A stretch of 39,317 nt of DNA, taken from positions 1 to 39,317 of the forward strand of contig QCLC01000016.1 in the NCBI GenBank assembly GCA_003214855.1, given 5' to 3'. The notes under the pieces are model-generated. The model searched no databases and had not been told where the DNA came from. It saw only the letters and a list, made by a program, of their open reading frames with translations. The DNA is from Prochlorococcus sp. AG-412-I05. GTDB taxonomy: Bacteria > Cyanobacteriota > Cyanobacteriia > PCC-6307 > Cyanobiaceae. A program made the position numbers and the translations under genes. Below, piece by piece: positions 33,725 through 39,317 of the stretch. Every line of letters begins with the position of its first letter. Positions within the stretch are counted from its first letter, which is position 1.

Positions 33725-34966
33725 ATGAATATTTTATTTGTTCACCAAGGATTTCCTGGTCAGTACAGGCATATACTTCGTGCTCTTGCTGCCCAAAAGT
33801 GTCACCAGCTTGTTGGTATGGGTTTGGAAGTGCCTGCTGAGCAGCTTCCAGCAGGAGTTCACTATGTCCGTTACGGTCTCAAACGTGGTAACACACCCGG
33901 AATTCATCCCTGGATCATTGAGTCTGAGTCAAAGGTTTTGCGCGGTGAGGCCTGTGCTGCAGCTGCTCATGATTTGAAATTGCAGGGATTCGATCCTGTC
34001 CTTATTTGCTCTCATCCTGGTTGGGGTGAGTCACTGTTTCTTAAGGATATTTGGCCCCAAGCATTATTGCTAAGTTATCAAGAATTCTTTTATCATGCTC
34101 GTGGATTTGATTATGATTTTGATCCTGAACTTCAGGGTATTCCAGATTGGAAGGCTTGTTCATATCTACGAATGAAGAATGCATATCTTATGCTTAATCT
34201 TCATGCCAGCGACTGGAATATCACGCCCACAGAATTTCAGCGTAGTACCTTCCCAGACGTCTGGCGTAGTCGCATAAGTTGTATTCATGATGGAATAGAT
34301 ACTGGTTTGGCCGCTCCAGATCCGTCAGTATCGCCATTTTCGTTGGCTACTGGAAAAGCACTTAGGCGTGGTGACCCCATCGTCACTTTTGTCAATAGGA
34401 GAATTGAACCCTATCGTGGCTGTCACACCTTTTTTCGTTGTTTGCCTGCTCTCCAAGAGGCTTATCCTGATGCTCAGGTTGTCATTGTCGGACAGCAAGA
34501 TGGTGTTAGCTATGGCAAACCCTCTCCGGATGGTAGTTGGAAAACGACGTTTCTTGATGAACTTAAGGGTCAAATAAATTTGAGAAATGTCCATTTTACG
34601 GGTGCACTTTCTTATTCTTCATTTCTTCACCTCTTACGTCTTAGCGCAGTCCATGTGTATTTAACTTATCCATTTGTTCTAAGTTGGAGTCTATTGGAAG
34701 CAATGAGTTGCCAGCTCCCAGTTATTGGTTCGGCCACCTCTCCTGTTCAGGAAGTTATAGTTGATAATGAAAATGGCCTGTTAGTAGATTTTTTTGATTC
34801 AGAACAGCTCGCTTTCTCTATTAATGAGCTTTTGCGTGATCGTTGTCGCGCTGAGGCCCTAGGTCTTGCAGCACGTAATACTATCCTGCAGAAATATAGT
34901 CTTGATACTTGTTTGCCTCAGCAATTGGCATTGTTGCAGCTTGTGGCTAGTAAAAGATTGCCTTAG
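33725..34966 (+). CDS. GT4-family glycosyltransferase (paralogue of the 31.0 kb gene)
   Basis: The 413-residue GT-B enzyme has NILFVHQGFPGQYRHILRAL, LICSHPGWGESLFLKDIWP, ITPTEFQRSTFPDVW, ISCIHDGIDTG, RRIEPYRGCHTFFRCLP, VIVGQQDGVSYGKP, VHFTGALSYSSFLHLL and SWSLLEAMSCQLPVIGS. The blocks match the minus-strand gene at 31000 one to one, but the composition is GC-richer. It forms a two-gene unit with the preceding GT. Family members build exopolysaccharide or LPS side chains. A 158-base spacer without features separates it from the convergent exporter gene. Confidence 0.85.
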   Translation: MNILFVHQGFPGQYRHILRALAAQKCHQLVGMGLEVPAEQLPAGVHYVRYGLKRGNTPGIHPWIIESESKVLRGEACAAAAHDLKLQGFDPVLICSHPGWGESLFLKDIWPQALLLSYQEFFYHARGFDYDFDPELQGIPDWKACSYLRMKNAYLMLNLHASDWNITPTEFQRSTFPDVWRSRISCIHDGIDTGLAAPDPSVSPFSLATGKALRRGDPIVTFVNRRIEPYRGCHTFFRCLPALQEAYPDAQVVIVGQQDGVSYGKPSPDGSWKTTFLDELKGQINLRNVHFTGALSYSSFLHLLRLSAVHVYLTYPFVLSWSLLEAMSCQLPVIGSATSPVQEVIVDNENGLLVDFFDSEQLAFSINELLRDRCRAEALGLAARNTILQKYSLDTCLPQQLALLQLVASKRLP

Positions 34967-35124
34967 GCCAGTATTATTACGTGATTCTATTCATCGCGCT
35001 TACTTATTCCTGTGCCTTCTGAATTTTTTGTTTACTTTGCTTTAGTCAACCTCACTTCTGCTGCTCTTAATAATAGCATCGCATCTTATTTGCTCTTCTG
35101 ATTATATTTTTTAGGAACGTGCCA

Positions 35125-38112
35125 CTATGCTTCTCCTTGATGTGCATATAAAGCAGCATAACGCCCACCTATTGCCATGAGTTCTTCGTGAGTCCCTTGT
35201 TCTGCTAGCTTCCCCTGATGCATCAGAACGATTCGATCTGCATGTCGCACGGTGCTTAGTCGATGAGTGATGAAGAATACTGTTTTGTTTTGAAGCGCCT
35301 CTTGCAGATTCATGCACAATGTTGATTCAGTGTCGTAATCAAGTGCACTTGTTGCCTCATCGAGAATCAGCAGATTCGGGTTCTGAAGAAGGGTGCGGGC
35401 AATTGCGATGCGCTGTTGTTGACCACCGCTGAGACCAGCTCCTCTTTCTCCGAGACGGGTTCCGTATCCCTGCGGCAGTTCCATGATGAAGTCGTGTGCC
35501 GCTGCTGCTCGTGCCACGCGGAGAACCGATTCGGTGTCTGCTTCTGGATTGTTCATGGCGATGTTTTCGCGGATCGTGCCTTCAAATAACAGGCAATCCT
35601 GAGGAACGATGCCGATCTGTTGTCTCACACTGCTCAGATTTACCTTGCTGATGTCGTAACCATCGATCAGGATTCGGCCTTCGTTGGGTTCATAGAGCCG
35701 TGGCAACAGCTTCATTAACGTGCTCTTGCCGCTACCGCTTTGGCCAACAATGCCAATGAAGTTGCCGCTTGGGATTTCAAGATCGACTCCGTCAATCTGA
35801 TGGGGCCCCTGCTTGCCGAATCGGAAGCGTAAGTTTTCGAGCTTTACGTTTCCTGATATTGGAGGCAGTGAGATTTGGTCAGCCTCCCTTTCACCGGCCT
35901 CGGGGACCTGGTCGACGATGTCGGCCAGACGTTCCATGGATATCCCTACCTGTTGGAACCCTTGCCACAGGCTGGAGAGGCGCAGTATGGGTCCGGTTAC
36001 ATAGCCGGCAATGATCCGGAAAGCGATGAGCTGACCAAGACTCAGATCGCCACTCACCACCTGGTAGATACCAACCCAGATGATCAGCAGTGAGCTCAGT
36101 TGGTTGAGGAAATTACCCACTTCGCTTGCGCTGCTGCCCAGTACAACGCTTTTGAAGCCTTCGGCGATTTGGTTTGAGTAGCGTTCTTGCCAGCGCCAGC
36201 GTGAGTTCAGCTCGAAGTGCTGAGCCTTCACTGTTTGGATGCCGCCAAGAGTTTCGATTAGATGGCTCTGGGTGCGGGCCGAAAATTGAGCCTGCTTGCG
36301 AAGCAAACTCCGATACATTGGTGCGATAAACAGGACCATCAGCACATAGATCGGCACCGTTCCCAGAGCCACCGCTGTTAGCAATGGGCTGTACAGCACC
36401 ATGATCAGGATGTAGATCGTCGCGAACAGCAGATCAAGAGCGCTGGTGATCGCTGTTCCGGTAAGGAATCCGCGCAAATTGCCCAACTCACTCAGGCGTT
36501 GGGAAAGCTCGCCAACCGGCCGGTTCTCGAAGAAGCGCAGCGGTAAGCGCAGTAGCTTGTCGATCACCTGGCTGCCAAGTAGGAGATCCATGCGGTCGGT
36601 AGTGTCGATCAGTAGCCAGGTGCGCACTGCGGTGAGCAGTCCTTGGAACAACGCAGAAGTCACCAGAGCGGCCCCAAGCACCTGCAGAGCCGAAAGATTG
36701 CTCTGGTTAATGACCTTGTCGATGATCTGCTGAATCAGAAGCGGGTTCGCCAGCTGGAACAACTGGATGAACAGGGAGGCCAAGAGCACCTGCACAAGCG
36801 GCCACTTGAAGCGCTTGATGACTGGGGTAAACCATCCCCAACCGAAGGTTTTCTTAGGGGTGTCATCTAAGCGTTTGAGGAGCACCACCTTCACCTGTTC
36901 GCCCCAGTTCTCGCGTGCTTCTGCCATCGGCAGGGTCAGCCAGCCTTGCTCCGGATCAGCCAGCAGCACACGGCCTTGATCCACTTCCGTTATCAGAGCG
37001 TAGTGATGCTTGCGCTGCACCATTACCGGCAGCTCTAAGCGGTGCAACTGATCGAATTTCACCGCTCCCACTTGGGTTTGCAGGCCCATGGCTTCTGCCA
37101 ATTGACCCATGCCCTGAATTGGTACCGAGCCAGCCCGCTCGACGGCACCTTCAAGGGTTTTCTCTAGTACATCCACGGGGCATGGCGTTCCGTAGGCGCG
37201 CGCCACCATGCGTAGGGTGGCCAGATTGGCGGCGACAGGGCCTTGCCCTTTGATCGGCTTGAAGCCCTGCAGGTCTGCTTCGGATCGAGCTTCGCGAAGT
37301 CCCACGGCTGAAAGGTCGAGGGTCTGGGTTGGCTTCCAGGTTTTGGTTTTGTTTTCTTGCGGCTTTGTGTCCGCCGTGGCTGTTGGAGATTGCTTTGGGG
37401 TGTCTGATTTCTCTGTTGTGTTGGTAACTGATGCCGTGGGGCTTGCTGGCGTCCATGCCCAGTAGCGCAATGGCAGATTGCTGATGCCCTGCAGTTCCTG
37501 TCCCTGGTCGCGGGTTAGCACGCAACCCACCCGCTCTTCAGCTCCTGGCAGCACGGAACTCAGCAGTTGCTGTGTCGCTTCCTCCGAGCTGTGATCTGCA
37601 TCGGAAGCGGTCAGCTGATCGCGCAGCCAGTCTTGGGTATTTGCCGGTGGTGGGTTGAGACCCTTGAGTACACCCCTTAACACTGCGACGCCTTCGCATG
37701 GGCTTTGCAGGGTTTGCAGGCTCTTGAGCAAGCCTGGATCGTCATGAACCAGATCCACGATCAGGCCCAGTGGCAGGCTCAGAAGCCGGCAGGGCTGACG
37801 TGCAATGGCGCCTTCACAAGGAGCCTGACGGAGTAGATCGATGACGCCCACCAGCTCGCCGGGCTCTACGCGCCCCACGGTGAACAGATCGTTAAGAACG
37901 GGATCCTGTCCGAGCAGTCGCAAGGTGCCTTCTAGCAACAGGAAGGCATGGGTTTCCATCACGCTACCGCGAAGCAGAGTCTGGCCTTGGCTTAGGTGCA
38001 CCTCTTCGGAGGCACTGGCAAGTAGCTCGAGGCTGGTGTCACTTGCACCAGCCAGAGTGGGCACCTGGCGTAACTGTTGCAGCCGCTCCTGTTTTCCGGT
38101 GGCGATTGTCAT
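35125..38112 (-). CDS. Type I secretion ABC exporter with cNMP-like and C39-like domains
   Basis: This HlyB-type exporter of about 995 residues moves leaderless RTX proteins across both membranes. An N-terminal cyclic-nucleotide-binding-like domain (about 20-150) and a Thr/Pro-rich linker precede a C39-like domain (about 280-410). That domain lacks the catalytic Cys (GPVAANLATLRMVARAYG) but keeps KHHYALI and ADPEQGW, so it probably binds substrate rather than cleaving it. Six membrane helices follow (about 430-720), then the ATPase with Walker A GQSGSGKST at about 790, LSGGQQQRIAIARTLL at about 894 and LLILDEATSALD. The ATG at 38112 overlaps the upstream stop (ATGA); an ATG at 38148 is less likely. 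Last gene of the operon. Confidence 0.93.
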   Translation of the reverse strand: MTIATGKQERLQQLRQVPTLAGASDTSLELLASASEEVHLSQGQTLLRGSVMETHAFLLLEGTLRLLGQDPVLNDLFTVGRVEPGELVGVIDLLRQAPCEGAIARQPCRLLSLPLGLIVDLVHDDPGLLKSLQTLQSPCEGVAVLRGVLKGLNPPPANTQDWLRDQLTASDADHSSEEATQQLLSSVLPGAEERVGCVLTRDQGQELQGISNLPLRYWAWTPASPTASVTNTTEKSDTPKQSPTATADTKPQENKTKTWKPTQTLDLSAVGLREARSEADLQGFKPIKGQGPVAANLATLRMVARAYGTPCPVDVLEKTLEGAVERAGSVPIQGMGQLAEAMGLQTQVGAVKFDQLHRLELPVMVQRKHHYALITEVDQGRVLLADPEQGWLTLPMAEARENWGEQVKVVLLKRLDDTPKKTFGWGWFTPVIKRFKWPLVQVLLASLFIQLFQLANPLLIQQIIDKVINQSNLSALQVLGAALVTSALFQGLLTAVRTWLLIDTTDRMDLLLGSQVIDKLLRLPLRFFENRPVGELSQRLSELGNLRGFLTGTAITSALDLLFATIYILIMVLYSPLLTAVALGTVPIYVLMVLFIAPMYRSLLRKQAQFSARTQSHLIETLGGIQTVKAQHFELNSRWRWQERYSNQIAEGFKSVVLGSSASEVGNFLNQLSSLLIIWVGIYQVVSGDLSLGQLIAFRIIAGYVTGPILRLSSLWQGFQQVGISMERLADIVDQVPEAGEREADQISLPPISGNVKLENLRFRFGKQGPHQIDGVDLEIPSGNFIGIVGQSGSGKSTLMKLLPRLYEPNEGRILIDGYDISKVNLSSVRQQIGIVPQDCLLFEGTIRENIAMNNPEADTESVLRVARAAAAHDFIMELPQGYGTRLGERGAGLSGGQQQRIAIARTLLQNPNLLILDEATSALDYDTESTLCMNLQEALQNKTVFFITHRLSTVRHADRIVLMHQGKLAEQGTHEELMAIGGRYAALYAHQGEA

Positions 38113-38867
38113 GCCGGCACCTGCAACTTGTTGAGCATCCTTCTGCATTCTTCCTCCAGCCAGCTGTCGAATTCCCTCTTAAGAATCAGTGTGCGCAGTT
38201 CTTCGTCAAATCGGCTGGGTGAGATGCTCTCCAGTTCGGCCACAACAACGGTATTGGCGTTGACCCGCAGCGGCCGGATCACCGTGCCGGGGCCTGCCTT
38301 GAGCAGCGCAGCTAGTAAGGGGGCTTCCATCTGTGCCGCTGGAATCGAGTTCTGACGGGCATCTGCATCCGGTTGAGCTCCAGGGAATTGACGCGCCAGA
38401 GTTTCCCAGCTGTCTTCGTTGTCTTTCAGGCGGAAAAACACCTCCTGCATCACATCGGCATTGCCCGATTGCAGCCGCCGGTAGTTGATCCGGTCGTAGT
38501 GGTCCTTGTGTTTCAGATAAAGAGAATTGGCCCTGGGTCCCCAGCGTTCTTCCCGGTATTGCACGACTCGATGTGGGCGGCTCAAGTTCTGTTTGAGTAA
38601 TGGCTCTGTGATGTGGTTCTTTTGGAGAAAGTCGGTGAATGCCTCATCGCCTTCAAGTTGATGTTGTTTGCGGAAGTCGTTCACCAGTTCCTCTTCTTGC
38701 CCTTGAGCGAGTTTCACTTGGCTCAAGGTGCGATCAAGCACCAGATTGCTCACTAGTTCGTTGAGCTTGTTCTCTTTGCACAGCACGGCCATCACTTCAG
38801 CTGCTGACACAGGTTGATCATCCAGCCAAAGAGCTGGTTTTGTATTAGTCATCGTTGTTTCGATCAT
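38109..38867 (-). CDS. PpiC-like peptidylprolyl isomerase of the type I secretion operon
   Basis: The 252-residue protein has a helical N-terminal SurA/PpiC-like region (ALWLDDQPVSAAEVMAVLC, LVLDRTLSQVKLAQ) and a degenerate parvulin domain: VFFRLKDNEDSWETLARQFPGAQPDADARQNSIP, then TVIRPLRVNANTVVVAELESI. No signal peptide or membrane anchor is visible, so it is probably cytoplasmic, where it could hold the RTX substrate unfolded before export. Its start overlaps hlyD and its stop overlaps the ABC gene, each by 4 bases, so the three are co-translated. The rotamase fold is likely; whether it retains isomerase activity is unclear. Confidence 0.8.
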   Translation of the reverse strand: MIETTMTNTKPALWLDDQPVSAAEVMAVLCKENKLNELVSNLVLDRTLSQVKLAQGQEEELVNDFRKQHQLEGDEAFTDFLQKNHITEPLLKQNLSRPHRVVQYREERWGPRANSLYLKHKDHYDRINYRRLQSGNADVMQEVFFRLKDNEDSWETLARQFPGAQPDADARQNSIPAAQMEAPLLAALLKAGPGTVIRPLRVNANTVVVAELESISPSRFDEELRTLILKREFDSWLEEECRRMLNKLQVPA

Positions 38868-39317
38868 GGTTGTCGCAGTCGCTTGAGGCTTTCGCCGCGG
38901 TCGTTGAACAGATCTCCCAGCAGTTCGATCAAGCGACGATCACGCAGTTTGAGGTTGGTGGTAATGGTCATCCCCGCTTGCAGAGGGACGGTGATGCCGT
39001 CACGGGTTTCCAAGGTGGAGCTCTCCAGGCTGAGATCCACCGGGAAGTGATACGAGGGGATCAGGTCTGTGGGGGGCAGCGCGTCGGCACCGATTCGGTT
39101 GATGCGTCCATCGATTTCGCCGTATTCGGTATAAGGAAATGAATTCACGCGCACTTTCACCTCTTGCCCGGGTCGAATAAAGCCGATGTCTTGATTGCCC
39201 ACGTTCACTTCACCGCCGAGTTTGCCCGATGGAACAATCTTCATCAAGGGTTCCGCGGTTGTGGTCACATAGCGGTCGTTGTCCGGGGCCAGATCAAACA
39301 CCGTGCCGCTGATCGGC
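38864..39317 (-). CDS. HlyD-family membrane fusion protein (N-terminus beyond window)
   Basis: Only the C-terminal 150 residues are in the window; the frame is open to the right edge and reads PISGTVFDLAPDNDRYVTTTAEPLMKIVP at the edge, the end of the lipoyl domain. GQEVKVRVNSFPYTEYGEIDGRINRIG and LQAGMTITTNLKLRDRRLIELL are the beta-barrel and C-terminal blocks of HlyD adaptors. It bridges the inner-membrane exporter and the outer-membrane channel. It is first of the three exporter genes visible here; the TolC-type channel is not in this window. Confidence 0.9.
   Translation of the reverse strand, partial: PISGTVFDLAPDNDRYVTTTAEPLMKIVPSGKLGGEVNVGNQDIGFIRPGQEVKVRVNSFPYTEYGEIDGRINRIGADALPPTDLIPSYHFPVDLSLESSTLETRDGITVPLQAGMTITTNLKLRDRRLIELLGDLFNDRGESLKRLRQP

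Noticed and set aside
36915-37253. 112-codon plus-strand frame opposite the ABC exporter
   Set aside because: It lies over the C39-like domain of the exporter; Pro/Ala/Arg-rich shadow with no recognisable domain.

Overview
The window looks like a chromosomal segment of a marine picocyanobacterium, most likely a low-light Prochlorococcus of the MIT9303/MIT9313 type or a close Synechococcus. The reasons are the run mutS / psbZ (photosystem II) / ribH / tRNA-Gly at the left end, moderate GC in the core genes, mostly weak Shine-Dalgarno signals and many 4-base gene overlaps. The genus is an inference; the cyanobacterial assignment rests mainly on psbZ.

Layout. (1) 1-4.3 kb: core genes, namely 5'-complete mutS running off the left edge, psbZ, ribH, tRNA-Gly(GCC) and a GNAT acetyltransferase. 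(2) 4.3-9.2 kb: a complete dTDP-L-rhamnose set (rfbA, rfbC, rfbD, rfbB), interrupted between rfbC and rfbD by a serralysin-like RTX zinc metalloprotease; a 30-base direct repeat of the rfbC tail lies at that junction. (3) 9.4-21.3 kb: a pseudaminic-acid (nonulosonic acid) locus with pseB, pseC, pseF, pseG (fused to a GNAT domain) and pseI, plus accessory sugar enzymes: a Gfo/Idh oxidoreductase, a second DegT aminotransferase, a PIG-L deacetylase, a formyltransferase-like protein and a free GNAT. (4) 21.3-31.0 kb: a TPR-glycosyltransferase, a 502-residue RTX-like surface protein with a strong promoter and an intrinsic terminator, two tandem Maf-type (motility-associated factor, DUF115) glycosyltransferases, and an unusual fusion of a 2-oxoglutarate/Fe(II) oxygenase-like domain with a GSCFA (SGNH-like) domain. 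(5) 31.0-35.0 kb: three GT4 glycosyltransferases. (6) 35.1-39.3 kb, minus strand: a type I secretion operon, with the C-terminal part of an HlyD adaptor, a PpiC-like foldase and an HlyB-type ABC exporter carrying cyclic-nucleotide-binding-like and catalytically dead C39-like domains.

How they may work together. Regions 2 and 3 supply activated rhamnose and CMP-pseudaminic acid. The Maf enzymes, known elsewhere for putting pseudaminic or legionaminic acid on flagellin, sit directly downstream of an RTX-like protein in a lineage with no flagella. The type I exporter suits both leaderless RTX proteins here. My working hypothesis is a cytoplasmic O-glycosylation and type I secretion system that decorates an abundant cell-surface RTX protein with a modified pseudaminic acid. 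The gene content is read directly; the link between glycan, carrier protein and exporter is inference.

Composition changes along the window by eye: mutS, rfb, the RTX gene and the exporter are GC-richer, while pseI, the TPR gene, the maf genes, the fusion gene and one GT4 gene are clearly AT-rich. This is consistent with a hypervariable surface-polysaccharide island.
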